Source: Onthophagus taurus (Eukaryota > Arthropoda > Insecta > Coleoptera > Scarabaeidae). Taken from it: DNA of 64,000 nucleotides. The stretch covers positions 4,285,501-4,349,500 of the forward strand of contig NC_091970.1 in the NCBI RefSeq assembly GCF_036711975.1, in the 5' to 3' direction. The position numbers and the translations under genes are program-made. The notes below the pieces were generated by a model. It worked only from the letters and a program-made list of their open reading frames with translations, was not told where the DNA came from and ran no database searches. Below, piece by piece: positions 25,632 through 38,365 of this stretch. How positions within the stretch are numbered: the stretch's first letter is position 1; each line of letters opens with the position of its first letter.

Positions 25632-26768
25632 TTATTTGAACCCTCCTTTTTTATAAATATCTTCTTTTTTGTCTTGTTCTTCAAAATATTGAACCAATGT
25701 AGTTAAAGCAGTTTGATCTTTCTGTGCTAAACCAAATGAATTGTGACGTTCGGTATGGGCTGCCTCTAAAATGCAGGCCACCTGATCGTTTTTATGCTGA
25801 AGGGCAACTTCGTAAGGATATAAAAATTTTAAATCTTTCGCTGTGGCCATCGTCCCGTACTTTAATAATAATTTGGCCATCGCCACGTTATTGCTTATCG
25901 CAACGAAATGTAACGCGTTTCTCCCGGTTCTTGGATCAATCGAGTTCATCTCGATGCCGTTTTTCATCAAATATTCGCAAATATCTAATCGATTTTGATC
26001 GGTACAATGTAAGGTTAGTTCTAAAATTAATGGTAAAAGTTGAGTTCCTCGATAAAAATTAACGGCAACACCGCCTTCAACCAAAGTTTTCACCATCTTG
26101 AAGCAAGCCACATCTATTGCCGCTATCGATAAAGGGGTCCCATAAAAAACGTCAACGGGATTTCGATTACAATTATGATCTAATAAAATCTTTATCATCT
26201 TTATTTGTAAAGTAAAAACGGAGTGATGTAGGGGTGTTCTTAAAAATCTATCCGTTATGTTAACGTTAGCCCCTTTTTCTGCCATCGTTTTCACAAACAC
26301 ATCGTGCATACTAGTTATTCCAATAATTAGGGCTGGAGTTCCCCGACTCGACACAACGTTCAAATCGAGTTTATTCGTTTTGTATAATACATCAAAAATA
26401 ACCATATCACCTCGAGCGGCTACAACGTGTAAAGGCATCACTTTATCATCACCACCGCAACAATTTGGGTTAACACCCAACTCTAATAAATGTACTATAT
26501 CCGGAACATGCCCGTGATTAGTTGCTACTAAGAGTTTCTCTTCATATTGTTTTACTTTAAAAAAATTAAAAAATTTAAATTATAACATTAATTATCATCG
26601 GTTATTAATAAATCCATTAGATGGCGCTATGTGTTTCGCATTAAATTTACTTTTTTATTATTATAATTATTGAAATGAATTTTAATAATTAATTTATTAT
26701 TTACCAGTTTCTTTCGGTGCGCCACTCCCCAATTTTCCTAATTTTTGAATATCTTTACTAACAGCCAT
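25632..26768 (-). CDS. Ankyrin-repeat protein
   Basis: Two exons on the minus strand, 26768-26705 and 26554-25632, give 328 aa. After a short N-terminus (MAVSKDIQKLGKLGSGAPKE) the protein is a run of about six to eight ankyrin repeats. Recognisable units are KVMPLHVVAARGDM, GTPALIIGITSMHD, RTPLHHSVFTLQIKMIKIL, GTPLSIAAIDVACFKMVKTL and GRNALHFVAISNNVAMAKLL. No catalytic or membrane segment is visible, and the lysine-rich tail ends in KKGGFK. The function is unknown; it is probably a soluble interaction scaffold. It is head to head with TAK1, 456 bp apart. Confidence 0.85.
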
Positions 26769-27025
26769 AAGGTGACAACTTCACTCGCATTCGACAGCTG
26801 TCAAAACTGTAACAAAATAATTTTTAATTATTTCGATTCTCTATGAGTCGCAAAAACAATTAAATAAATCAATAAGTAATTATTATTGTTAATAATAATA
26901 TTCCTTACTTTAAAAAAGTTTTAAGCAAAACCAATAGATGGCGCTAAAAGTTTCACATAAAATTTATTTTATTATTTTTATTATTGTTAAAATCAATTAT
27001 AGTAATTAATTTATTATTTACTCTA
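26611..27025. repeat. Duplicated 95-bp block around the ankyrin gene's first exon
   Basis: The block at 26611-26705 recurs at 26928-27025. Both begin with a motif copy, TTAGATGGCGCTA or ATAGATGGCGCTA, and both continue through GTTTC.CAT.AAATTTA and end in TAATTAATTTATTATTTAC. The left copy ends exactly at the exon 1 donor of the ankyrin gene. Confidence 0.8.
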
Positions 27026-27224
27026 CTTACTTAACATCCCTTATTTATTAATTAAATCAATAAGTATTTATTATTAATATAATATGTGTCGCCATCTAAA
27101 ATAAAAATTAGCTAACACAAATTTTTCTGTCAGCTGTCGAATCTGTCAAAACCTAACCACAACCGTTTTCTCAAATAAAAATAATAATATCTCTTAATTA
27201 TGTGATGTGATAAAGTGATTTTCG
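26769..27224. promoter_or_regulatory. Divergent promoter region of the ankyrin gene and TAK1
   Basis: No coding sequence is seen. It contains TAGATGGCGCTA at 26935-26946 and the variant TAGATGGCGA on the minus strand at 27098-27089. Confidence 0.5.
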
Positions 27225-30200
27225 ATGGCTCCACCAGACGTTTCACCCGAAAACGGAACGGTTTGTGAAAAAATCAAGTATGACGACATTGAGGAGATTT
27301 CAGTAAGTTTTAATGTGATGCGTTTCAAATTTGCTACTTTTCCCTTCGATTTCGTTAGATTATCGGTGAAGGAAGTTTCGGGCAAGTATTCAAAGGTAAA
27401 TGGAGGGGTATTTACGTCGCTATGAAACGGGTATCTCAAGGACTCGATGACAAAGAGGATGGATTTAGCATTGAAATTCGCCAATTATCAAGAACTAGCC
27501 ACGAAAATATTGTTAAGCTTTATGGGGCTTGTATCGACAAGAAAATTCTTGTTTTGGAGTACGCCGATGGTGGATCTTTATACAAACTCCTACATGGCTC
27601 GAAATGTCACTACAACTTAGGACACGCAATGTCTTGGGTTTATCAATGTGCTAAAGGTGTCGAGTATTTACATTTAATGAAACCAACTCCTTTAATACAC
27701 CGTGATTTAAAACCACCAAATCTATTGTTATTTAAGAATCGTCTACATTTAAAAATTTGTGATTTTGGAACCGTTGCTGATAAGCGAACTTACATGACGA
27801 ATAACAAAGGATCAGCAGCTTGGATGGCCCCGGAAGTATTCAGCACTTCAAATTACATAGAAAAGTGTGACGTTTATAGTTGGAGCATAATTTTTTGGGA
27901 AGTTTTATCCAGAAGAATCCCATTTAACAGAAAAGCCCACACTTTATCCGTTTTGTGGTCAGTATACCAAGGGAAACGCCCACCAACACTCAAAAATTGT
28001 CCCGAAATTATCGCAAAACTCATCGTGCAATGCTGGGGCCCCGTACCAGAGAAGCGACCAACAATGACTCAAATTGTTCAAATCATGGAAGCCCTTATGA
28101 AGTATGTCCCCAAAGATTTAGAACCTGTGGTTTCCGAATATGAGTATTTATACGATGAGGATTACGAAGATTATTACGAAAACGAAGATGATGAGAATAT
28201 TTATGAAGAAATCGATCCTTTTATGAACGGGAATAATTCGGAAATTAGAACTCCATCTTTACCTCAACCAAATGAGAGCATGTTTCAGCCGCTTAAAGTT
28301 GACGTTGACCAGGTAAGAAAAAGTGACGTTAAAAATATTTTTTCTTAATTTTATTTGTTTAGAATGATTGGGGCGATGGTGATGAATGTCTTATGAAGAC
28401 GATGCCAGGGTTTGATGTGCTTAGAAACGGTAAGTTAATTGGAATAAGAGACATAGCCAATCTTAAAGATATATATATATATATATAGAATTATTCCTAA
28501 TTCATTGTTATTATTACGATTCTCTCAATCCGTGTTAATTCTTAGTTAAATATTGAATGGTGTCTGCAAATTATAAAATTTAATTAAAGTTAATATCGAA
28601 AATTTAACCTCACTTCTCACAGAAGAATAAATCAAAATGCGTCGAGAGATGGCGCCACCTGATTTATTAATTTATTTATGTTTAATAATTATTATTAGAT
28701 TTCTTTAAATTTTTCCATAAAAAACTTTTAAAATGTCATAGAATTCGCAATTAATGAGTTTCTATTCAACAAATTTTTTTAAATGCGACTAAATAAAAAG
28801 AATTGAATAATTAAAATGAGTAGGCCACCAACTTAACGTCCCTGCAATTTGGGTTGCGTAATTGATTTTTTTTTTTAATTTTTAAAAGTAATATTTGGTG
28901 GATGCGCCGGAAATACGTTTTAATCAATAATTTCTAGTCTATTTTATAAATTAAAATGGTTTTCCTCGATTAAATTATAAGTAGGATTATTTTTATTGGG
29001 TACAATAGAGTCGAGACGACATTTAGTCTCAATTTAGTTTTTCTAAAACGATCCCCGGTGTGACTAAGTCGTGACAAATTGTCACGGGACCGTAATTCGT
29101 GTGCCATCTTCCACAGCGCATGATCTAATCGAAGCTACAGGTCTTTTAATTAAAAAAAATATAAATAAATTTATATTTGCAATAGGCGCTAATTAGAACC
29201 GGTTCAATCGATTCAAAAATCGTCATAAACAATTTGAAACAAGTTGAAATTGAATTGTTTATGTTTGGGGGAGAAGAAAGAAGATAAAAATTGATTAAAA
29301 CGTGAGTTGGTTGTTTTAATTTGTGATTAGGATCTGGATCTTGTTTAAAATTGCTCCGTTTCTCCTTCTTATTTATATATAGCGTCAAAAATGCGTGGAG
29401 CATTGCCTCCTGTTGTGGCATGAATCCGACTCGCACTGTGACTAATTCAATAGGAATTTGATTAATTTGACAAATTTTGAGTAAACTTTTAATAAGGTTA
29501 AATCTGCAAAGGAAGAAAAAGATTTTTCTTTGGTTGCAATCGTGTGGGATTAACTTAATGGGAACGTTAGCCATATTTCATTGTAGACCACGGTAGACAT
29601 TCGTCTCCTGGACTGGGACGCATGACGACTACGGCACTCTGTTTATAGAGCACGTGAATCACGTTTGCATTTTTAGAAATGGACCACCAAGCGTTTGTTT
29701 GCGGTGGTTAAATAAATTGGGTTGGTGCGCACTTTTTTTAATAAATAATTTCCTTATTTTTGTGAAATTTTCTCAACAAAAAAAAATAAATCATGCTTAT
29801 TAGTATTTAAATAATATAAAAAAAATCCTTAAAAATAAATTAAAAACTCAAATTAATAATTAATTCGGTTTTAAATTCGAATTAAGGGCTTATTTTAAAG
29901 GATTTTTCCCACATAGGCGTTAATTTCGGCTAAAAAAATGTAAAACCACAATGTATTCATCTATTTTTGTCTGTTACAATTTGTGTTCCTGCGCGCATGT
30001 GCTTCTACTACACACAACGAATGAATTTCGTTGAATTTCTTCATGTTCACGATACTAACACGTCGATTCGGTTATTGTAACAAAAATTTGCGTCGTGTAA
30101 ATCGTTTGACCATAAATAATAAGATGTGTGATTGCCCCACGGTTTTTACGACTCACGAGTCCCATAGAAGTTGGATAATTTTTAACGAAGTAAGAACAAA

Positions 30201-31484
30201 TAAAGGTAACTAACAATTTCTTTAATTTTAAACCGTGTTTTCATCGAAGCCTCGGTTTCACTTCCAATTTCTTCGTTCAAACCCAATTTATGACTAAAAA
30301 AAAATAAACTTTCAATGGATTTATAGATTATCAATAAATTTATACATTTTCATTGATGATTCATTCCTTAAGAGTAAAACGGTCTATTTTCAATGTAGGG
30401 CAACTGGAGGTTATAAGGCGAAATACTCAGAACGGGTATCTTCCTGTGTTTGCCTCCAAAACGTCGACGTAAAGTTATATTTATCACTTGAAAAATAGTT
30501 GTAAAACATCGATTTTTCTTCATTAATCATTATTTATACCTAAAAATAACTTTAAATTCATAATTTTTTATTTGACATTTAATTGTCAATAATGTTGATA
30601 AAATAGATCACAATTTTAACATTACCTTTTACATTAAAATAAAAAAAATATAAATAATAATTAATTATTATTTTACATAATCATTAAATTATTTTTTATT
30701 TAATTAATTGAACAAAAAAATAAAATTTATTATATTTAAAAAAAACATCATGAATGACATCTATCGACAAATAATTACAACTTCAAAATACTAACCTAAA
30801 AAAATCTTATTTTGATTTATAACAATTTGATGAATTAAAAGGAATACAAATTTTAATTAGATGACTCAAATTGATATTCTCAATTTCTAAGAAACGTAAT
30901 CGTTCCATGAAACCCTCCGTCGTTCTTTCGGTGACTCACTTAGGCCACCCAACACTTCACGAAGTAGTTCCTTGTTTACAACCGATTTTCTCAATGTATT
31001 TCTTAAAATTACTTTTAGGTGCATCAAATTCAGTTCAATCTGGTATGCAGAGTTCAAACGTAACCCAAACTGTCTCAAACGTTGATAATTTAGACCCGGA
31101 CATTGTGATGCAGCTTTTAGACCCACACTTAAGGCCGGCTACACCTGACAATAACGATCCTATGTCTATTGCACTTTACGAAAGGCATTTACAATTAGCA
31201 GAGGAATTATGTAAGGTACGTAAATTATTTTTTGTTACAAATTACATTTTTACTTAAATCTTTGTTGTTAGGTACAAACTGAAACGGCTTTATTATCGGC
31301 AAAACGACAACAATTACTTGCTCAAAAAACGGAGGAGCAACAATTAAGAGAGACGAAAGAACGCCTTTTAAAAGATAAACAATCCTGGTTAGAAACGAAA
31401 AAATACCTTGAAGGTGTTAAACAATCACAGCCAAATCAAGTTCCGGACGATTGGGTTATAGTAAATAGTACGGATAATCGATAG
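27225..31484 (+). CDS. Tak1: TAK1 kinase (MAP3K7)
   Basis: Five exons, 27225-27302, 27359-28312, 28363-28429, 31019-31215 and 31272-31484, give 502 aa. TAK1 relays IMD/TNF and TGF-beta signals to JNK and NF-kB. The kinase domain spans about residues 20-290: glycine loop GEGSFGQV, ATP lysine in VAMKR, catalytic loop HRDLKPPNLLL, DFG in ICDFGT, and the activation loop TYMTNNKGSAAWMAPE with the conserved phosphorylation sites. An acidic, tyrosine-rich stretch follows. The last two exons encode the C-terminal coiled coil (ERHLQLAEELCKVQTETALL) that binds TAB2/3 in other animals. A 2.6 kb intron separates the two parts. The phase fits a direct join, but the linker is shorter than in human TAK1, so extra or alternative exons in that intron remain possible. 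Confidence 0.93.
28430..31018. other. Large TAK1 intron
   Basis: It holds an (AT)n run at 28469-28487, a copy of AGATGGCGC at 28648-28656, a short palindrome CGTGACA-AAT-TGTCACG at 29070-29086 and a GC-richer patch at about 29570-29680. A GC-richer open stretch at 30387-30470 and one at 30895-30975 could be alternative exons, but neither joins in phase to both neighbours. Confidence 0.45.
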
Positions 31485-31995
31485 TGCTTTTTAATTTGTA
31501 TGTAATGAGATGTAATTGAATTGTTTTTGAATTGTACATAAACGTAATCGTAAACATAACCTAAAATTAGTCGTAGACATAACCTTAAAAAGTTCCAAAC
31601 AATTTTTTTTTGTATTTATACTCGATTCAGACTGTTTTTTAAGGTCGTATTTATTTATCTAATTATTTATAGATAATTGCAAGATTTAATAACAATGTTT
31701 ATTGGATTTTTACCATGTAATTTTGTAAATTTATTTAGGTTAAGAGTGAATTATAATTGATTATTATAATTTTAGTAAATATAAGAATGTTACAATTAAT
31801 AAAAATGAATTTTAATTATTAAGTTGTTTTAGTTATAAATAAAAACGCAACCCAAAACACTTTTTTAAAATTTTCCCCAATAGATGTCGTTTTAACACGC
31901 TTTAAGCCCAAATCTGTTAACTGTCGCTCAACACCACGCTTTGTTATTCGCATTAATGTTATTCTTTTAAAGATCCATCTTATTAAGCTTTTAAG
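31485..31995. other. TAK1 3' flank and Wntless upstream region
   Basis: Two CATAACCT motifs lie at about 31556 and 31578, and a motif variant, TAGATGTCGT, at 31881-31890. No gene is seen. Confidence 0.5.
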
Positions 31996-33612
31996 ATGGC
32001 CGGAACCGTTTTAGAAAATCTAAGCGGTCGAAAATTGAGTATTCTAGTTGCGATTCTCCTAATCCTTCAAGTGTTGTGTTTCATGATTGGGGGATTCATC
32101 GCCCCTTCGCCAGCGGGTCATCAAGGAATAACCGCGACTGTTTGTGTGGACGAAGAGGCCGGAAAGAATCGTGAAAAATGGTTTACGACCGATTGTGGAA
32201 GAAAAATTGATTTGGCAAGTCGTGATCCCATAAAAAACATGTTACCGGATAACTTGGTGTTTGTGTTTCAATTACCGCTTGGGATGCCAAAGTTTGATTT
32301 TTCCCGTTGGCAACAAAACTTGGTTGGAGTGTTGGAGTTTGATTTGGTACATGTCCCACCATTTAGTTTGGACCCGGTCGTTGATTTAGGGTTGGATGTT
32401 AAATTGGCCTATAAGAATCGAGGTGATGTTAAATGGAATGATTACGCAGTATCAATTGAAAAAAGAACGATGGATTGTATAGCGGGATACGATCAAGGTA
32501 ACGCTTTACCTGATTACATGTGTTCCACCGTACCTTTATTTGAATTGGGGGCTTTACACCATGATTATTATTTATTAAATATGCGATTACCAAGTGGTGC
32601 AGGGAAAAACAACATTCAAGCAAAAATTGCTGATGTTCGCTTACACGTTATTTATATGAATGGAGGGTTTACAATGATTTGCTTAGGATTAAAAACGTTT
32701 TTATTCCCTTGTTTATTAGCTGTGATGTTTTGGTTTTGGCGAAGAGTTCATATTTTATCAAGAACCCCAGCTTTATTGGAATATATGTTAATTACGTTAG
32801 CTGGATCGTTATTAATTTTTAATACTCCCATTGAATATTTATCTTTATATTTTGAAATGCCGTATATGCTTTTATTAAGTGACATCCGCCAGGGAATTTT
32901 TTATGCTACCTTATTATCGTTTTGGTTAATTTTCGCTGGTGAACATATGTTAATTCAAGATAGCGGAGAAAAAAATACGATTAAAAAGTATTGGAAGCAT
33001 CTCTCAGCGATTATTATCGGTTGTGCATCTTTATTAATTTTTGATTTTTGTGAGAGGGGTATTCAACTAAAAAATCCTTTTTATACAATATGGACAACAC
33101 CCTTAGGCACAAATCTAGCGTTATCGTTTATAATTTTAGCGGGAATTTCGGCAAGTATTTATTTCATTTTCTTGTGCTACATGATTTGGAAAGTTTTTCG
33201 TAACATTTCTATTAAAAGGGACACTCTTCCAAATATGTCCTCCGCTCGCCGATTTCATTATGAAGGAATTATTTATCGTTTCAACTTTTTGATGCTTGCC
33301 ACTGTTATTTGTGCTGCTGTAACAATTGTTACATTTATTTATGGACAAATTTATGAAGGTCAACATAATTGGGACGACGATATGGAACATATCGAGGTTT
33401 CTTCAGCTGTTTTTACTGGCGTTTATGGAATGTGGAATGTTTATGTTTGTGCAATGTTGATGTTGTACGCTCCGAGTCACAAACAATGGCCCACCGAACC
33501 TATTTGTAGAGAACATGGGGATGAAGTTGAATTTAGCCGATTAGCCACCGATCCATGTGCAAGTGAAATCGCTTCTTTAACTTCTTTTGCTAGCAAAGCA
33601 ACTATTGATTAA
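31996..33612 (+). CDS. wls: Wntless / Evi (Wnt cargo receptor)
   Basis: A single uninterrupted frame of 538 aa (human about 541). Wntless binds lipid-modified Wnt proteins in the ER and Golgi and carries them to the cell surface. The start MAGTVLENLSGRKLSILVAI leads into the first membrane helix (residues about 14-34). A lumenal beta-rich domain runs to about residue 225 and includes PKFDFSRWQQNLVGVLEFDL and the Wnt-pathway signature FELGALHHDYYLLNMRLP. Seven further hydrophobic segments fill residues about 228-495, and a polar cytosolic tail ends at 538. No frame breaks are seen. The absence of introns is unusual for this neighbourhood, where most genes have three or more exons. Confidence 0.96.
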   Translation: MAGTVLENLSGRKLSILVAILLILQVLCFMIGGFIAPSPAGHQGITATVCVDEEAGKNREKWFTTDCGRKIDLASRDPIKNMLPDNLVFVFQLPLGMPKFDFSRWQQNLVGVLEFDLVHVPPFSLDPVVDLGLDVKLAYKNRGDVKWNDYAVSIEKRTMDCIAGYDQGNALPDYMCSTVPLFELGALHHDYYLLNMRLPSGAGKNNIQAKIADVRLHVIYMNGGFTMICLGLKTFLFPCLLAVMFWFWRRVHILSRTPALLEYMLITLAGSLLIFNTPIEYLSLYFEMPYMLLLSDIRQGIFYATLLSFWLIFAGEHMLIQDSGEKNTIKKYWKHLSAIIIGCASLLIFDFCERGIQLKNPFYTIWTTPLGTNLALSFIILAGISASIYFIFLCYMIWKVFRNISIKRDTLPNMSSARRFHYEGIIYRFNFLMLATVICAAVTIVTFIYGQIYEGQHNWDDDMEHIEVSSAVFTGVYGMWNVYVCAMLMLYAPSHKQWPTEPICREHGDEVEFSRLATDPCASEIASLTSFASKATID

Positions 33613-35092
33613 GATTATTTTAACTATGTATATTATTAAATGTCAAATTTGACATTTAAACAATCTTGCCCACAATATTAATTAACAGGTATTATTAAGA
33701 TAAATAATCAAAATAAGTGTAATAATAGTGTGTAGATTCTCTTTTAAAGTGTGTTTTTTAATCAGTATTATATTAATTGTGATTTTTCCGTTATGTATAA
33801 CATCACATAATGTAGTGATATACTCGAATTTTTATATTCTTATAACATTTTAATGTACTTAACCATTTGCTAACAAAGAATAAATGTTGTCATATCAGAA
33901 AATCTTTAATCTTTTAATAAAACTCCTGAAATTAAATCATTTGCGTTTTAAATATTTTGTTTACGTCAAAAACTAGACGTCGCCACTCTTGCTTTAATAA
34001 AAATGATGATGAAAATTGGAAAATCTATATTTAACCTGTAACTTCATAAGCATTTGCTTTTTAGCAATGAGAAAATGTGGAATGTAGAAAAACATTTTAC
34101 ACTATATTTATTTATTGATTATAAATTATTTGTGTTACCCGATATTTCTTCATAGATGGCGCTAGTCCAAAAGTGTCAAATACGTGTATACAAACTAAAA
34201 TTGAGGTTAATAAGAATTTTCGGCTTAAATGTTATGTTTAATATAATTTATATATTATGTTATTTAGTGTAAAATGAATGATCTTTGATTAAGTAATTAT
34301 TATTTAATTAATCGTGTTAGCAAATTTATTAAATTTAAATTCGAAGATAAAAAAAAATTTTATTTGGCTGATTAGTTCTGCTATTGAGTAAGAGATGTCA
34401 CTCAATTTTGTTTTATTAATTTATTTTTCTTTGTCCATTTTTATGTTTTCTTAGATTGTTTTATGTATAAGGATCACAGAAGTTAAATTTAATTTTTGCC
34501 TTAATTTGATTATTTTATTAGATATATTACTATAAAACAATTTATTATAACTCAACACAAGTTTTTATCAAACAAAATGTTATCTAACTCATACATGTCA
34601 CGAAGTGTAATTAATTTACACTCAGTTAATGTAATTACGTTATTTGCATATTTAGATAATGAATTTATGGAAACATAACTCTAGGAATTTTATTTTTATG
34701 GCATATTGTTAACAACTTTCTTTCACAAATGTCATTTACCAATGACAGCAATTTGACTTTCTTATTGACAACTTAATCAAAATTCTCACTTTTAACGCTA
34801 GATGGCCAAAATCAAAATTGTTTTAATTTTCATTTTAAAAATTATTTAATAAAAAAATAGCTTTTCCCATATCATTTCATTTGGGAAAATGGGTTGGTCC
34901 GTGCTAATTAACAATCCTTCAAACATTCTTTGAACACGTGAATTAAACGGCGTCTAATTACGTTTTTATTTTTTCAGGTTTTCCCCCAGGAACTCATCAC
35001 CGCCCAAAACTCTTCGTATAAAAAGGGAAAATTTTATCTAATTCGATTCCATTTCACCATTAAACGCAGTTCGTAACATAACTGTTTCAAAA
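33613..35092. other. Spacer between Wntless and the DEG/ENaC channel
   Basis: AT-rich sequence without a credible gene. It contains the palindrome TGTCAAATTTGACA at 33641-33654, TAGATGGCGCTA at 34153-34164 and a variant motif TAGATGGCC at 34799-34807. Confidence 0.55.
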
Positions 35093-37104
35093 ATGACTGT
35101 AGAAAAAAACGATCAAATTTTCGAAGAAAATTTGAAACCGAAAAAGAAATATCCCGGTTTTGTCAAAAATTTGCGAGATTATTTTAGTGAATACACAAGT
35201 TCGACGAGTTTACATGGTTTTCAATATTTGGGCGATCAAAATAGAACGATTCCCGAAAAGTAATGTTTTAGATTAATTTAATTTTCACATAATTGCAATT
35301 GTACGTTGAAGGATATTTTGGACGGTTGTTATATCGGCTTGTTTGAGTATTTGTACGATGATGATCTTAAAAACGCACGATAAATGGACGAACTCCCCGG
35401 TTATCGTTAGTTTTGCGCAAAGCCCAACTCCGGTTGGGGCCATCGCATTTCCTGCGGTCACGATTTGTTCAGAAACTAAAAGTCGACAAACCGTTTTTAA
35501 TTTTACCAGTTATTATCACAGAAACAGAAAGCATGATAACTTAACCGAAGAAGAGTAAGTAATTAAATTGATTAAATTTATCTCAAGTTGGTAAAAGTGG
35601 GATTACTTAAATTTGACATACGTCAAAAATAAAATTTTATTTTAAATCATTTCCTTTTAGAAATAAGATGTACGAAGACGCTTCGTTATTATGTGACACC
35701 CACGTTTATTTAGATGGATCTAAAACCACCGATTTCGGAGTGATCGATTTCTTCGAAGAGGTTTTATTTTGAATTATTTTCATTCACCTCACTTTTCTTT
35801 TTTGGCATTTAGATAGCACCTCCTTACAAAGAAATTTTCATGTCGTGCACTTGGCAGGATCGAAACGAAACGTGCGACACCTTATTTTATAAAATGCTCT
35901 CGGAGGAAGGGATTTGTTACACGTTCAATATGTTAAACAGAGACGCGATTTACACCAACGAAGTGTTCCATAACAAAGATTTTCTTGATCACAATCGCGA
36001 ACCAACCGATTGGACCTTAGAAAGCGGTTATACGTCTCTCGAAGACGACGAAGAAACGTATCCTTTTAGAGTCGTCACGGCCGGTGCGAAAGCTGGGATA
36101 ACGATTCTTTTAAAAGCTAACGAAAACGATTTAGATTACGTTTGTAGAGGCCCTGTTCAAGGATTTAAAGTAATTTATTTAAGATTGATGTAATAATAAA
36201 ATTGATTTTTTGAAATTTTAGGTAGCTTTGCATCCCCCGGATGAAGTACCGAGAGTGGGGATGCAATTTTTTCGGCTTCCGTTAGACCAAGAAGTCGTCG
36301 TTGCAATAAAACCGGATATGATGACCACATCGTCGAGTCTCTTGGGTTATGACCCCAAAAAAAGGGGTTGCTATTTCTCGCACGAGCGAAAATTGCGATA
36401 CTACAACACATACAGCCAACAAAATTGTTACATTGAGTGCTTAACGAACGTCACGTTAAATATGTGTGGATGTGTCGCTTATCATATGCCTCGTAGGTCC
36501 TTATATATTTAAAAAAAAGCCAATTGAGGGATTTTTCTCCTTTCAGATAGTGAGCACACCCAAATTTGTGGCTCGGGCAGTACAGCTTGCATGAAAAATG
36601 CTCGGACAAGCATAGTTTCGAGTGTTAATTCCACCGAATCGGGGTGTAATTGCTTACAAGCTTGCACAGCCGTCACTTATAACGCGGAAACCTCGCAAGC
36701 TGATTTTAATTGGGTAAAAGTGTTGGAGGCTTACGAAAACGAAGAAGATTTTACCGGGTAATGTTAAAATTAATGTAATTATTAATCTCATCGTTTTTTT
36801 TAGAACAAGAATGGCCAGGATGACGTTATTTTATAAAGAAATGCAGGTTATAACATCAGAAAGGAACGAATTATATGGTATAACCGATTTTATGGCAAAC
36901 TGCGGCGGTCTTTTGGGCCTTTTTATCGGATTTTCATTCGTTTCGTTGATAGAAACCTTATATTTTATGACTCTACGCCTTTTAATGAATATTTTAAAAT
37001 TTGGACGGCACTTTTGGTCTGCTTCCGACGATTTATTACAAAATGACGCCTATTTACATCCTTATAAAGATAAAAAGAACGAAAAGGATGATCTTGAAAA
37101 ATAA
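35093..37104 (+). CDS. ppk: DEG/ENaC sodium channel (pickpocket family)
   Basis: Seven exons, 35093-35259, 35312-35554, 35661-35760, 35813-36169, 36222-36492, 36547-36757 and 36804-37104, give 549 aa. The protein is an amiloride-type sodium channel subunit of the insect pickpocket group, used in sensory neurons and epithelia. The first membrane helix is at about residues 55-75 (IFWTVVISACLSICTMMIL). It is followed by the conserved FPAVTIC at the start of the large cysteine-rich extracellular domain. The pre-TM2 block YGITDFMANCGGLLGLFIGF and the SFVSLIE helix carry the selectivity filter and second membrane segment near residues 465-505. The exon 5/6 join gives MPHSEHTQICG in the last cysteine cluster. 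Which ppk subfamily it belongs to cannot be judged by eye. Confidence 0.93.
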
Positions 37105-37165
37105 TTTTAGGTTATGTTATTATTAATTTTAGTGATAATTAATAGCGAATAAATCTTTTGTTTAA

Positions 37166-38365
37166 TTAATCGTAATAATCACATTCATTATTTAGTAGTT
37201 TATATAATAAATAGCGTAAAATTGAGGTTAGCGTAGACACTCCAAGTCCGGTGGTGTGATCGATACAATTATCGGGTAATAAATTACTTTCTCGTTTTAA
37301 TCTTGTAGTTTTCTTTGTGATTTTATTTCCAGAATCGACGCCAAAACATCCGGATGGTTTTTGTATCGATAAAATGTAGTCGATAATCTCGCTTGTAATA
37401 AAGTTTTTGTATCCCTCATAACCACACAAAGTAACTGTCAAATAAGTGCAATTAATATATATAAATTAAGTAATAATAATGAAAAAAACTTACTTTGTTC
37501 TAATAATAAATCATCGAGAGATCCCAAAAAACCATAACCAACATTTTCTTGCATCTCCCATAAAATGTACGAACAAAACTTTTTAATGTTCCTTTTGACA
37601 TTAATTCCGTTTAATTCGCACATTCGCGATCTTGCTATTTGTAAAAATAATAAGCTGTGTGTAATCCCATAGCCAGGATCGAATTTAGTTTGGGAACCTA
37701 ACCTAAAAATTTTGTAACATTCCTCACTTAGGATACAAAGATGTTTAGAGCGGAAACTTTTTTCTTGTTGCAACAACTCCAAAATGCAATCGTCGGAGAT
37801 TTTTTCGTTAAAAGAGGACCCAAGTAACAAGTTCAAATACTTTTGATAAGTATCAATTGGGGTTGAAGAATAAAACTTTGCCAATAAATTTTTATAGGTT
37901 ACATTTTTAATCCAGGGCTCAAATTCTAAAACGGTGTTTAAAACTAAAACAAGAAACATTAAAATGTTATAATTACAAAATATAAATACTCACAAATTAA
38001 GTTTCTTTTATTTATGAGTAAAAATGTTTTGGTTTCTTCAACGATTCTTTCAAATTTCTTCATAATTTTAAAAGTTTTTTCTTTGTATTCTTCGGGGATT
38101 TGGTTAAAACGATTTAAATACACCACATGGGCTTTAACAAAAAGTTTTTTTTTAAATCTACTTTTAATTTAATGCCTTTACCTTCTCCTAAAACTAAACC
38201 GAAGACAGCGTCGACGTTCATAAACTCTTTATTCACATCTACATAATTTAAAACTTTCTCTAAACTATCGAAAACTTCTTCGACAAGGTGATTTTCGTAA
38301 CAGCGACATACCACAGTCGAAGGAAACCCGTTAAGAAGAAAAAGCCAGCAAAAGAGTCGCAACAT
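37166..38365 (-). CDS. C16orf89-family secreted protein (UPF0764 / DUF4735)
   Basis: Four exons on the minus strand, 38365-38182, 38131-37994, 37943-37494 and 37434-37166, give 346 aa. The start at 38365 opens with a signal peptide (MLRLFCWLFLLNGFPSTVVC). Blocks GYGITHSLLFLQIARSRMC, LCGYEGYKNF, SGCFGVD, RLKRE and the ending CIDHTTGLGVSTL match the vertebrate C16orf89 family, a secreted thyroid-enriched protein of unknown role. The many cysteines fit an extracellular protein. The TATA box and initiator placed just before the start codon imply a leader of only a few bases. It is divergent from DCXR. Confidence 0.85.

Noticed and set aside
29146-29574. 142-codon open frame on the minus strand in the TAK1 intron
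   Set aside because: Composition looks like translated AT-rich intron (long I/F/L/N/K runs), no recognisable domain, no related frame nearby, and no splice partners.
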